Source: Planctomycetota bacterium (lineage in GTDB: Bacteria; Planctomycetota; Phycisphaerae; Phycisphaerales; SM1A02). Taken from it: a stretch of DNA of 41,703 bases. Below are positions 22,360 through 29,904 of this stretch, one piece after another (position 1 is the first letter of the stretch; every line of letters begins with the position of its first letter). The notes beneath the pieces are model-generated. The model was not told where the DNA came from and did not search any database. It worked only from the letters and a program-made list of their open reading frames with translations. The stretch covers positions 1 to 41,703 of the forward strand of contig JAAELP010000290.1 of NCBI GenBank assembly GCA_024226535.1, in the 5' to 3' direction. Made by a program: the position numbers and the translations under genes.

Positions 22360-24387
22360 CTAGGGCACGTAGTAAGCGTTCGTGCTCCGGCCGGTGCTGA
22401 ACGTCCGCCAGTGGTCGAACAGCATTCGCTCGCGGTACCGGTGCGGTGGGAAGTCGATGTAGGACTCACGCTCCCACGTCGTGATGGTGTCGACGATCGC
22501 GTCCAGGTCCGATCCCTCGACGGCGCGCGGCGAAAGCTCACGCGGGTCGTTCGCAAGGTCGTAGAGCAGCAGCTTCTTCGTGTACGGGAAGTAGACGTAC
22601 TTGCGATCGTCCTCGACGTAACCCTTCGGGCTCTTGCCGAGCCAGCTTGCGAAGAAGAGCCGGCGGTCGGCATCGATGGGCTCGAGCGCGTTGACCCCCT
22701 CGAAGCCGGCCTCGTCGATCCCGAACCCGAGCAGGCTCAGGATGGTGGGCGTCATGTCGAGCTGGGAGCACGGCCACGTGATCTTCGTGCCGGCCTCGAT
22801 CCGGCCGGGCCACCAGATCACCCACGGGACGCGGATCAGCTCCTCGTACACCACCAACCGCCCGCGGCGGGCATCGGGGCGGAACACCTCGCCGTGGTCG
22901 CCGATGACGCAGAGCAGCGTGTTCTCGGTGAGACCGCGTCGCTCGAGCTGCGTGAACACCTCCTCGACGAACGCGTCGCTGAACCGGATCGTTTGCAGGT
23001 ACTTCTCGTAGATGTCGTCCGTCGGCTCGTGTTCGTACCACTCCGGCAGGTCGTAGGGGTCATGCGTGACCGTCGTGATCATCGTGAGCAGGAACGGCTC
23101 CTCGCCGCCGTCCACCCATTCGAACATCGGCTCGATCATCCGGAAGTCGTCGCCGTTGACGATGCCGAGGTACGCGGACTCGTCCTCGAGGTTCTCGCGG
23201 AACCACGCCCAGTCGTAGCCGATGTTGGCCCAGAGTCCCGGTGCGCCGAACCATGGACCGCGGGACATCTCGAAGAACGCGCTGCGGTACCCGCGGCGGG
23301 CCAGGATCGTGGCCAGGCTCTCGTACGGCTCGTCCACGAGCACGGACTCGACCGCGCCGGCGAGGAAGTCCGGACGCGTGCTCGTGAGCGACGCCCACCA
23401 GGCCTTCGTGGTCTCCGGCATCATCGTCCGCGTGCGCACGAACTCCACGCCCTCGCCGGCCAGGCGCGCGAGGGTCGGGGTCGTGCCGAGCGTGGGGTCG
23501 CCGAGCGTCGTCACCGGGTGCGAGACGCTCTCGAGGAAGATGACCACGACGTTCGGCGGTGAGCTCGGCGGTGCGCCGGGCGGCGTCGTCGGCATCTCGA
23601 TCGCCCGCTCTCCCGCCCGCGGGATCACGCGGGTCATGACCGCCGTCTCATCTGATTCGGCGAGGTCGCTCATCGTGTGCATGAGCGCGTACCAGTGGCT
23701 GTTGAAGCGGATGGCGTCCTTCCACGCGGCCGTGCTCGCGGTGCCGAGATCCAGACGCCCGAGAGCGGTGGCGACCACGATCGCGCCCAGCGCCACCAGC
23801 ATCCGCATCGCGTGATGGCGGCGGCTCTCGACGACGGGCACCGGGCGGTAGAGCCGCCAGAGGTACCACACGAGACACACGGCGATGAAGATCAACGGCA
23901 GCGTGATCCGGTGCATCGTCACCGCGAACGTGTCGAGCAGGACCTCGAGCGTGATCTGGTAGTCCCGGGCCGCGAGCACCAGCACGCTCGGCTGCATCTG
24001 GGAGCCCGTCGCCACGAGCCATCCGGCATTGACCACCGACCACGCCCCGAGCACGGCGGCGACGAGCAGCGTGAGCCTCGCGAAGAGCTTCGTCGGAGAG
24101 ACGACGTAGCCCAGCGCGAAGAGGGCCGCGACCGCCGCGAAGAACACCACGTCGGCGCACGAGGCCTCGAGCACGTCGCCCATCAGGCTCGCCGGCCCGT
24201 GCCCGCCTTCGACCGGCCACGAGGTCATCGTCTTCGCGTTGAGGTACTTGACCGCCACGGTGCCGACCACCGAGACGATCAGAAGGGTGGTCTCGGGGCG
24301 GGGCCACGCCCGCAGCACGCGGGAGCGCAGGCCGCGTGGATTGCGCGGCGCTTCCGGTGAATCCTGCGACGGACGATCCTGCGACAC
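22360..24387 (-). CDS. LtaS-like membrane phosphoglycerol transferase/sulfatase-fold protein
   Basis: A 675-aa protein with about five membrane helices in the first ~215 residues and an outward-facing alkaline-phosphatase-fold catalytic domain from about residue 280 (NVVVIFLESVSHP). The nucleophile is Thr in MMPETTKAWWASL (Thr326 or Thr327) rather than the Cys/Ser of sulfatases, as in lipoteichoic acid synthase and related phosphoglycerol or phosphoethanolamine transferases. Metal ligands include the Glu in the first segment and VIGDHGEVF. It probably adds a phosphorylated head group to an envelope glycan or lipid. The start is a GTG with GGAGGGGACGGAG upstream. It lies 57 bp before the broken GT-C-like gene on the same strand, within the DprE locus. 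Confidence 0.82.
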   Translation of the reverse strand: MSQDRPSQDSPEAPRNPRGLRSRVLRAWPRPETTLLIVSVVGTVAVKYLNAKTMTSWPVEGGHGPASLMGDVLEASCADVVFFAAVAALFALGYVVSPTKLFARLTLLVAAVLGAWSVVNAGWLVATGSQMQPSVLVLAARDYQITLEVLLDTFAVTMHRITLPLIFIAVCLVWYLWRLYRPVPVVESRRHHAMRMLVALGAIVVATALGRLDLGTASTAAWKDAIRFNSHWYALMHTMSDLAESDETAVMTRVIPRAGERAIEMPTTPPGAPPSSPPNVVVIFLESVSHPVTTLGDPTLGTTPTLARLAGEGVEFVRTRTMMPETTKAWWASLTSTRPDFLAGAVESVLVDEPYESLATILARRGYRSAFFEMSRGPWFGAPGLWANIGYDWAWFRENLEDESAYLGIVNGDDFRMIEPMFEWVDGGEEPFLLTMITTVTHDPYDLPEWYEHEPTDDIYEKYLQTIRFSDAFVEEVFTQLERRGLTENTLLCVIGDHGEVFRPDARRGRLVVYEELIRVPWVIWWPGRIEAGTKITWPCSQLDMTPTILSLLGFGIDEAGFEGVNALEPIDADRRLFFASWLGKSPKGYVEDDRKYVYFPYTKKLLLYDLANDPRELSPRAVEGSDLDAIVDTITTWERESYIDFPPHRYRERMLFDHWRTFSTGRSTNAYYVP

Positions 24388-24578
24388 CGGTCTGAACTCC
24401 GTCCCCTCCGACGCCGCGCGACCGCGGGCGAGTGCACAGTATCATCGGCCGCCGGTTCGGTCGCTTCCACCGATCTCTGGCCTTTTCACGTGCTCGCCGG
24501 CCCCCCCTGGCAGCCCGGACTTCTTCAAGGGGCGGCTGGGTCGCCGGTGGCGTTGATTGGGGGGGGATCGCGAATCGG

Positions 24579-24584
24579 TATCAT
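24579..24584 (+). promoter_or_regulatory. -10-like TATCAT, 7 nt before the start at 24592
   Basis: TATCAT ends 7 nt before the ATG at 24592. An in-frame ATG at 24583 lies inside the hexamer, so the inner start is preferred. Confidence 0.4.
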
Positions 24585-24591
24585 GTCGCCC

Positions 24592-25113
24592 ATGCCCGCC
24601 CCCGTCGCCGCCCTCGCCCTGCTCGTCGCCACCGCGACCGCCTCCGCCCTGCCCCCCCCTCGTGTCGAGCAGGACGGCGTGCGGATCAACGTCTCGATGC
24701 GCGCTCACGTGTGCACCTACGAGATCACGAACGTGGACGCGCCACCGATCACGCACTTCGAGATCGACGCGAAGAACACCTACAACCACCTCGGTCCCGA
24801 GGGCTGGGCTCTGGAGGTCGAGGGCGACTACCACCTCGTGTGCCGGACCGACGCCGCGCGGTGGGCGATCCACCCCGGCCAGACCGGGGAGTTCAGCGTT
24901 CGCGTGGCGAGCGCCAGCGCGTCGATGGGGACGGCCTCCGCCCTCGTCGCCTTCGACGGCAGCGCCGACCCGGTCCGCTTCGAGAGCGTGTGGGCGCCGA
25001 TCCGGCACCCGCGCAGCTTCCTCGTGATGACGGGCATCGTCATCTCGGCCATCGCGATCCTGCACGGTCTGTTCATCGCGCGGAGCCAGCGCCGCGCCGC
25101 GGCCCGGGCGTGA
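24592..25113 (+). CDS. Signal-peptide protein with C-terminal membrane anchor, unknown function
   Basis: A 173-aa protein of unknown family. The N-terminus PAPVAALALLVATATASAL is a signal peptide. The middle (about 25-135) looks like a single beta-sandwich domain with segments INVSMRAHVCTYEITN, ITHFEIDAKNTYNH and IHPGQTGEFSVRV, and two Cys that could form a disulfide. A single membrane helix lies near the C-terminus (FLVMTGIVISAIAILHGLFIA), followed by a basic tail RSQRRAAARA. This order (beta domain, helix, Arg-rich end) resembles sorting-signal proteins, but no PEP or LPxTG motif precedes the helix. It stands alone between divergent and convergent neighbours. Confidence 0.7.
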   Translation: MPAPVAALALLVATATASALPPPRVEQDGVRINVSMRAHVCTYEITNVDAPPITHFEIDAKNTYNHLGPEGWALEVEGDYHLVCRTDAARWAIHPGQTGEFSVRVASASASMGTASALVAFDGSADPVRFESVWAPIRHPRSFLVMTGIVISAIAILHGLFIARSQRRAAARA

Positions 25114-25146
25114 CCGCGCACGGGACCACACTTCCGATCCAGGGGC

Positions 25147-26439
25147 TCACGATCCCGCTGCCGCCTGCCGCGCCAGGAGCGTCTCGATGTCCCTGCGCAG
25201 CGTGTCCTCGTGGTTCGAGCCGAGCACGGTGTGCTCGGTGTGGATCCTGCCCTCGGGATCGATGATCACCGTGTGCGGGATCGAGTGGACGCCGAACGCG
25301 CGGCTCACCGAGCCGTCGCGATCGAGGGCGACGCGGAAGGCGAACCCGCGTCGCCGCATGAACGCGGCGACCCTCTCCTCGGTTTCGGACATGTTCACCA
25401 TATACAGCTCGACGCCACGATCGCGGTAGTCGCGATCGATCCGGGCCAGGGCGGACATCGAGCTGACGCACGGGACGCACCACGTCGCCCAGAAGTCGAT
25501 GACGACGATCCGGCCACGCCGAGCGGCCAGCTCCCGCGATCCGCCCTCCAGGAGCTCGAGCGTGACGGCCGGCGCCTCCCGGAGCGCGGGAGGCGCCACC
25601 GGCGTGTTGGCACGGGGCGCCTCCGGCGACGCGGCCGCGAGCGCCGGCAGGAACGACTTCACGCGCTGCGCCGTGGCCGGCGGTACGAACACGAAACGCT
25701 TGGCGTCCGGTGGCGTGGTCGTCCACTGACGGTAGTTGACGGTCAGGGTGATCGCCGGCGCCGACGCGGCCGCGTTCGCCTCGCGCGTCTTCATGACCGA
25801 CGTGAGGTCCGGACGCAAACGCACCAGCCATGGTTCGGGCCCCTGCTGGAACCATAGATGAACGTCAACGCCCCCCTGGGTGAAGCACAGATGATCGGCG
25901 GCGACGGCGTCGATCAGCTCGACGCCCTCGTGACGGACCGAGCTGACCGAGTCGAGCAGACGCTTCTCCGGGACGCTGCCGAGCAGCCCGAAGAGCACGT
26001 CCAGCTCCATGCCCCCCGCCGCGCTGACGACGGCGATATCCGGCACGCTGGTGAGCACGGTGGACAGCGCGCGCGGCGCGCGGCGCTGGACGAAATGCCC
26101 GCCGCCGGGCGCGAGCACGGTCAGCGTGCGGCCATCGCTGACGATCGTCCCCCCGTCGGTACCTCGACGCGGGCGCAGCGCGAACCGGGCGGGACGCGCC
26201 AGGTCCAGGGCGTAGGCGATGTCGTACTTGATCCCCGCGTCGCCGCCCTCGCCACGGACGGAGACGGCGATGTCCACCCGACCATGATCGAACGCCCGGT
26301 AGTGCGCCGCGACGGCGCGCACGATCCGCTCGGCCTCGGGATCGATCACGATCGTGGCCGGTGGCTCGCTTGCCCGCGCACCGCCCGCGAGAACCAGGAC
26401 GGTGAGGAGGACGATCAGGCTGTGCGGCCGCGTACTCAT
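25147..26439 (-). CDS. Secreted DUF2092-like/TlpA-type thioredoxin fusion
   Basis: A 430-aa exported protein in two parts. A signal peptide (SLIVLLTVLVLAGGARA) is followed by a LolA-fold-like region (about 25-265) containing YDIAYALDLARPARFALRPRRG, TIVSDGRTLTVL and ALSTVLTSVPDI, as in DUF2092-type proteins. From about residue 295 comes a TlpA/ResA thioredoxin domain with IVVIDFWATWCVPCVSSMSAL (active-site WCVPC), YMVNMSETEERVAAF and FGVHSIPHTVIIDPEGRI (cis-Pro). It likely reduces or oxidises disulfides in the periplasm while the first domain binds a lipid or protein; that pairing is inference. The ATG at 26439 is chosen because TATGGT ends 7 nt upstream; another ATG lies four codons earlier. 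Confidence 0.8.
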   Translation of the reverse strand: MSTRPHSLIVLLTVLVLAGGARASEPPATIVIDPEAERIVRAVAAHYRAFDHGRVDIAVSVRGEGGDAGIKYDIAYALDLARPARFALRPRRGTDGGTIVSDGRTLTVLAPGGGHFVQRRAPRALSTVLTSVPDIAVVSAAGGMELDVLFGLLGSVPEKRLLDSVSSVRHEGVELIDAVAADHLCFTQGGVDVHLWFQQGPEPWLVRLRPDLTSVMKTREANAAASAPAITLTVNYRQWTTTPPDAKRFVFVPPATAQRVKSFLPALAAASPEAPRANTPVAPPALREAPAVTLELLEGGSRELAARRGRIVVIDFWATWCVPCVSSMSALARIDRDYRDRGVELYMVNMSETEERVAAFMRRRGFAFRVALDRDGSVSRAFGVHSIPHTVIIDPEGRIHTEHTVLGSNHEDTLRRDIETLLARQAAAGS

Positions 26440-26446
26440 GGCGGTC

Positions 26447-26452
26447 ACCATA
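26447..26452 (-). promoter_or_regulatory. -10-like TATGGT, 7 nt before the thioredoxin-fusion start
   Basis: On the minus strand TATGGT ends 7 nt before the ATG at 26439, leaving no space for a Shine-Dalgarno sequence. Confidence 0.35.
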
Positions 26453-26456
26453 CCCC

Positions 26457-27575
26457 TCACCCCCCCGCGCCGTCGGCGCCGGCCCCCGCCGCCGCCACGA
26501 GATCCCCGACGGCGTCGTCGATCCGCGCGACCGCGTTGGCGGCCAGCGCCGGCTCGAGGTGACGGCGGATCGCCCGGCGGATCGCTGCTGCGTCGGCCGG
26601 TGGCCGCTCCGGCGACAGGCCCCTCGCTTCCGCGGGCAGGATCTCCGGATAGCTCAGCCGATCCGGCAGCCACGGCAGGCACCCGGCCAGCATCGCTTCG
26701 ACGACGGCGATCCCGAAGAACTCGTGACGGGCCGTGGAGAGGACCCAGTCGCACCGCCGGAGGTGCGCGAGGTATGCGTCGCGGTCGGCCACGTAGCCGA
26801 CGTGGTCGATCCGATCGGCGTGACGACGCCGGAACTCCGCGAGCGCCGGTGGCTCCTGGCGGAACCGTTCGCCAAGGATCGTCCACCGCAGGTCCTGCCG
26901 GGCCCCGAGCGTGGACGCGATCTCCAGCAACTCCACGGGCCCCTTGTCGTGCTCCCATCGGTGTGGCCAGCAGACCCGCGTCGGGTTATGTGAAACGCGT
27001 GACTCCCCCGCCGGCTCCGCCGGATCCTCGACCGGCGGCCAGATGACCGCCTCCCGTCGAGCGCCGGCGAGGACCCGCCCCGCGCCGTCCGGCGCGTGGG
27101 CGAGGATCTGCTCGATGCCCGTCGCGAAGGACCGCCGGTTCCAGTCGCTGTTCCAGATCGTCAGGTCGGCGGCGGCGATGCTCGTGAGGTTGGTCAGGGC
27201 GAAGTGGACGTCCCGCTCGCGCGAGGCCTCGTCCGCATGGCCCTCGGGATACGCCGCCTGGTTCTCGTGCATGTACACCACGGCGGGCTGTCGGCGGAGC
27301 GTCGCCGGCAGCACGGCGCGCAGGTCCGCGAGGCTCAGGAGGGATGTCGCGAAGATCACGTCCGGAGGAGCGTCGGGCGCTTCGCCGGCCCCCACCTCCC
27401 GCGCGAACTCCAGGGCGGCGAGACGCATGCGCCACTTCCACGCGCGTCCGGGCCGGGTGAGCCAGTGCCACCGGTGCCTCGAGTGACGCGAGATCGACTC
27501 GCGCACGGCGCGGTGCGAGCCCGAGTCGAACGGCTCGAAGGCGAGGACGCGTAGCGCCGGTCGGGGCGATTCCAC
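26457..27575 (-). CDS. tRNA-queuosine mannosyltransferase-like glycosyltransferase (DUF3524/GTDC1 type)
   Basis: A 372-aa GT-B glycosyltransferase. The N-terminus has VLAFEPFDSGSHRAVRES and RWHWLTRPGRAWKWRMRLAA, then VVYMHENQAAYP, TIWNSDWNRRSF, VCWPHRWEHDKGP and VLSTARHEFFGIAVVEAM. These are the signatures of the vertebrate GTDC1 family, identified as the enzyme that mannosylates queuosine in tRNA-Asp, and of its bacterial DUF3524 homologues. The donor would be GDP-mannose; activity on bacterial tRNA is inferred from homology. GTG start at 27575 is chosen because TACGCT ends 7 nt upstream. It is divergent from the Fur-family gene, and a QueC-like gene lies 20 kb away in this window. Confidence 0.8.
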   Translation of the reverse strand: MESPRPALRVLAFEPFDSGSHRAVRESISRHSRHRWHWLTRPGRAWKWRMRLAALEFAREVGAGEAPDAPPDVIFATSLLSLADLRAVLPATLRRQPAVVYMHENQAAYPEGHADEASRERDVHFALTNLTSIAAADLTIWNSDWNRRSFATGIEQILAHAPDGAGRVLAGARREAVIWPPVEDPAEPAGESRVSHNPTRVCWPHRWEHDKGPVELLEIASTLGARQDLRWTILGERFRQEPPALAEFRRRHADRIDHVGYVADRDAYLAHLRRCDWVLSTARHEFFGIAVVEAMLAGCLPWLPDRLSYPEILPAEARGLSPERPPADAAAIRRAIRRHLEPALAANAVARIDDAVGDLVAAAGAGADGAGG

Positions 27576-27582
27576 GCCGTTC

Positions 27583-27588
27583 AGCGTA
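27583..27588 (-). promoter_or_regulatory. -10-like TACGCT, 7 nt before the glycosyltransferase start
   Basis: On the minus strand GGTACGCTG ends 7 nt before the GTG at 27575. It is the third occurrence of this core in the window. Confidence 0.4.
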
Positions 27589-27627
27589 CCGCGGAACGAT
27601 CCGCGCGGCGGCAAATCGGCCGTTCGC

Positions 27628-27633
27628 TACAAT
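27628..27633 (+). promoter_or_regulatory. -10-like TACAAT, 10 nt before the Fur-family start
   Basis: TACAAT ends 10 nt before a GTG that is directly followed by an ATG. No Shine-Dalgarno sequence is present. The spacing equals that before lysC. Confidence 0.5.
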
Positions 27634-27643
27634 TGCCCCGCAC

Positions 27644-28174
27644 GTGATGACTGCGAATGTCCCTGACAAGAGCGAACCTCGCCCGGGACCGCTGCCGGAG
27701 CCGGGGAGCGAGGAGGCGGTGGCGATGGCCCCGCTGTGCGCCGTGTTCCGGCGCTACCTCAAGTCGCTGAACCTGAAATACACGCCCGAGCGAGCGGACA
27801 TCCTCAACGCGATCATCGAGCTGGACTCGGTGTTCGAGGTCGAGCAACTCCTCGAGGAGGTCCGGCGGCGCGGCTACCGCGTGTCCAAGGCCACGGTGTA
27901 CCGCACGATCAAGCTCCTCCAGGACGCGGGCATCATCACGCAGACGCTCTTCGACGCGCGGCAGGCGCATTACCAGCTCATCTACGGGCAGGCGCCGCGC
28001 GATCACCTCGTCTGCATGAAGACGGGCCGCAACGTCGAGTTCACCGACGAGGCGCTGCGCGACATCAGCCGGCGCATCTGCCAGGAGCACGGGTGGGAGC
28101 TGGTCGGGCACCGGTTCCAGATCTACGCGCTCAGTCCCGAAGGCCGGCGACAGATCGAAGCCGGCGACGGGTAG
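27644..28174 (+). CDS. Fur-family transcriptional regulator
   Basis: A 176-aa metal-responsive repressor. An extended N-terminus (~28 residues, Pro/Glu-rich) precedes the winged helix: FRRYLKSLNLKYTPERADILNAI, EVEQLLEEVRRRGYRVSKATVYRTIKLLQDAGII. The dimerisation part has AHYQLIYGQAPRDHLVCMKTGRNVEF. Fur proteins usually have H-x-H...DHLxCxxC at this point; here the second Cys is Thr/Gly (CMKTG) and there is no C-terminal CxxC, so the structural zinc site is absent, as in some Fur and PerR relatives. Whether it senses iron, zinc, manganese or peroxide cannot be told. It could start at the GTG or the ATG three bases later. Confidence 0.9.
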   Translation: MMTANVPDKSEPRPGPLPEPGSEEAVAMAPLCAVFRRYLKSLNLKYTPERADILNAIIELDSVFEVEQLLEEVRRRGYRVSKATVYRTIKLLQDAGIITQTLFDARQAHYQLIYGQAPRDHLVCMKTGRNVEFTDEALRDISRRICQEHGWELVGHRFQIYALSPEGRRQIEAGDG

Positions 28175-28182
28175 ACGTTTCG

Positions 28183-28839
28183 TCAGTCGTCCGTGTCCAG
28201 GTCCTCCGCCGCCAGCGGGCGCATGATCCGGTAGGACTCCCCAAGCCAGCGCCCGAGGTCCACGAGCCGGCAGCGATCGCTGCAGAACGGGAAGGTGACG
28301 GCGTCGTCGCGTGCCGGCTTGCCGCAGGTCGGGCATGCGCCGTCGGCGCGCGGCGCCGGCTCGTCGCCCGGGAGCAGGCGCCCGGCAAGCTCGGGCGGGG
28401 CGCTGATCCGCAACGAGCGACGGTTCTCGTCGACGTGCGCCAGATCCACCGCGACGTGATGAGCCGGAAGCTGGTCGCCGAAACGCTCCGGCCACTCGAC
28501 CGCGATGACCGCGTCGCCGGCATCGAGCATTTCGTCCCAGCCGATGGTCTCCAGCTCCTCGGCGCCGGCGAGGCGGTAGCCGTCGAGGTGCAGCAGGCGT
28601 GGCGCGGTCGAACCCGGGGCCGGGCGCAGCTCGCGGCAGAGGATGAACGTCGGGCTCGAGACCTCGCGCGGGTCGTACCCGAGCCCCTCGGCGAGGCCGC
28701 GTACGAAGCATGTCTTGCCCGCGCCGAGCGGTCCGCTCAGGGCGAGCACGTCGCCACGACGCAGGCCCGTGGCGAGCCGGCGGGCGACGGCCCGCGTTTC
28801 CTCCTCGCCGTCGGTGACGAGATCCAGGATGACCGTCAT
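28183..28839 (-). CDS. tsaE: TsaE (t6A synthesis ATPase) fused to a YacG-type zinc finger
   Basis: A 218-aa two-domain protein. Residues 1-~150 are TsaE: the P-loop ALSGPLGAGKTCFVRGLAEG, SSPTFILCREL, LLHLDGYRLAGAEEL and AVIAVEWPERF. TsaE works with TsaB and TsaD to make N6-threonylcarbamoyladenosine at position 37 of ANN-decoding tRNAs. From about residue 165 there is CPTCGKPARDDAVTFPFCSDRCRLVDLGRWLGESYRI, a complete four-Cys YacG (DUF329) domain with its DLGxWxxExYRI helix. YacG is normally a separate ~65-aa gyrase-inhibiting zinc protein. The frame is continuous through both parts. The ATG at 28839 has GAGGGAG just upstream and lies 7 nt after the thiL stop. Confidence 0.88.
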   Translation of the reverse strand: MTVILDLVTDGEEETRAVARRLATGLRRGDVLALSGPLGAGKTCFVRGLAEGLGYDPREVSSPTFILCRELRPAPGSTAPRLLHLDGYRLAGAEELETIGWDEMLDAGDAVIAVEWPERFGDQLPAHHVAVDLAHVDENRRSLRISAPPELAGRLLPGDEPAPRADGACPTCGKPARDDAVTFPFCSDRCRLVDLGRWLGESYRIMRPLAAEDLDTDD

Positions 28840-28846
28840 CGCTCCC

Positions 28847-29794
28847 TCAGGACTCATGCTGCCACCCCAGCTCGTCGCCCGCCTCCCCCCGCTCACCGTC
28901 GCGCATCACCACGCGCGGCGCGTCGCCGCCGGGGTGGTCGATCACGCGTCCGACGCGCGTGACCGGAACCTCGTCGCCGATCGTCGCGGGGACGTCACCG
29001 GCCGCCGTGAACAGCAGCTCGTAATCCTCCCCCTCCCCCGCCGCGCGACGCCACGGGATCCCGGCCCGGGCGGGGATTCGGTCGACGTCGATCTCGATGC
29101 TCGCGTCCGAGGCACGCGCGATGTGCGCGGCGTCGCGTCCGAGCCCGTCGCTGATGTCGATCATGGCGTGCAGGTGATCACCGAGGCGGGCCGCGAGGTC
29201 CAGCGCTTCGGCGATCCGCGCTTGGAAAGTGAGGTGGTGGGCGGGCTCGACCCCGGTCACCGAGCCGCCGAGGGCTCCCGTCACGTACACCGCGTCCCCG
29301 ACGACGGCCCCGCCACGCGTTATGGCTCGTCCGACCGGCGAAGCGAGAACGGTCACCGTGCAGACGAGCGGGTGACCCGCATCGTCGAGCAGCGCGATGT
29401 CACCGCCGATGAGTGGACAGTCGGCCTCTGCGGCGGCGACGCGCATGGCGTCGAACAGGCGCTCGCTGCGCTCGCGCCCAAAGTTCGGTGGCAGCGCGGC
29501 GGTGGCGAGCGCCGCGATGGGTACCGCCGCCATCGCCGCCACGTCGCTGACGCTGCGCATGATCGCCTTGCGCCCCACGAGTTCGATGGGGGTGGTCTCC
29601 GGCGCGTAGTGACGCCCTTCGATCACCTGGTCAACGGCAACGAGCAGACGCCGGTCGTCGAGATCCAGGAGCGCCATGTCGTCCCCCGGACCGAGACGCA
29701 CGCGGCTCGGCAGGTCGGTGCTGGCCCCGTAGATGTGGTGGAGGAGGTCGATTTCGCGCATCGGGTCGTGCTCGCAGAGGTCGATTATGGTCAT
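28847..29794 (-). CDS. thiL: Thiamine-monophosphate kinase
   Basis: A 315-aa AIR-synthase-fold kinase that phosphorylates thiamine monophosphate to thiamine diphosphate. Landmarks are VRLGPGDDMALLDL (metal- and ATP-binding GDDxA), LVAVDQVIEGRHY, VGRKAIMRSVSDVAAMAAVP (the N/S-D-x-AAMG-type segment), LIGGDIALL, VTGALGGSVTG, AMIDISDGLGRDAAHI and GEGEDYELLF. The first ATG gives MTIIDLCEHDP before the family core; the ATG at 29761 (MREIDLLHHIYG) fits ThiL starts as well or better. It leads a two-gene operon with tsaE. No other thiamine gene is near. Confidence 0.92.
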   Translation of the reverse strand: MTIIDLCEHDPMREIDLLHHIYGASTDLPSRVRLGPGDDMALLDLDDRRLLVAVDQVIEGRHYAPETTPIELVGRKAIMRSVSDVAAMAAVPIAALATAALPPNFGRERSERLFDAMRVAAAEADCPLIGGDIALLDDAGHPLVCTVTVLASPVGRAITRGGAVVGDAVYVTGALGGSVTGVEPAHHLTFQARIAEALDLAARLGDHLHAMIDISDGLGRDAAHIARASDASIEIDVDRIPARAGIPWRRAAGEGEDYELLFTAAGDVPATIGDEVPVTRVGRVIDHPGGDAPRVVMRDGERGEAGDELGWQHES

Positions 29795-29842
29795 TCTCGA
29801 CGGGCTCCCGCGGCACGTCGCGCTGTCATTTCTTGTGGACGG

Positions 29843-29856
29843 GAGGCTTAAGCCTC
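29843..29856. repeat. Perfect 14-bp palindrome between thiL and the RNA candidate
   Basis: GAGGCTTAAGCCTC lies 49 bp before the thiL start and just upstream of the candidate RNA promoter. It could be an operator for either, or chance. Confidence 0.3.
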
Positions 29857-29904
29857 ATGCGATCAGACACTTAGATCCCCGACCGCCGACAGTACTTTAC
29901 AGCC

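Noticed and set aside
25013..25113. PEP-CTERM or LPxTG sorting signal in the membrane-anchored protein starting at 24592
   Set aside because: A helix plus basic tail is present, but no PEP, LPxTG or similar motif precedes it, so an ordinary membrane anchor is simpler.
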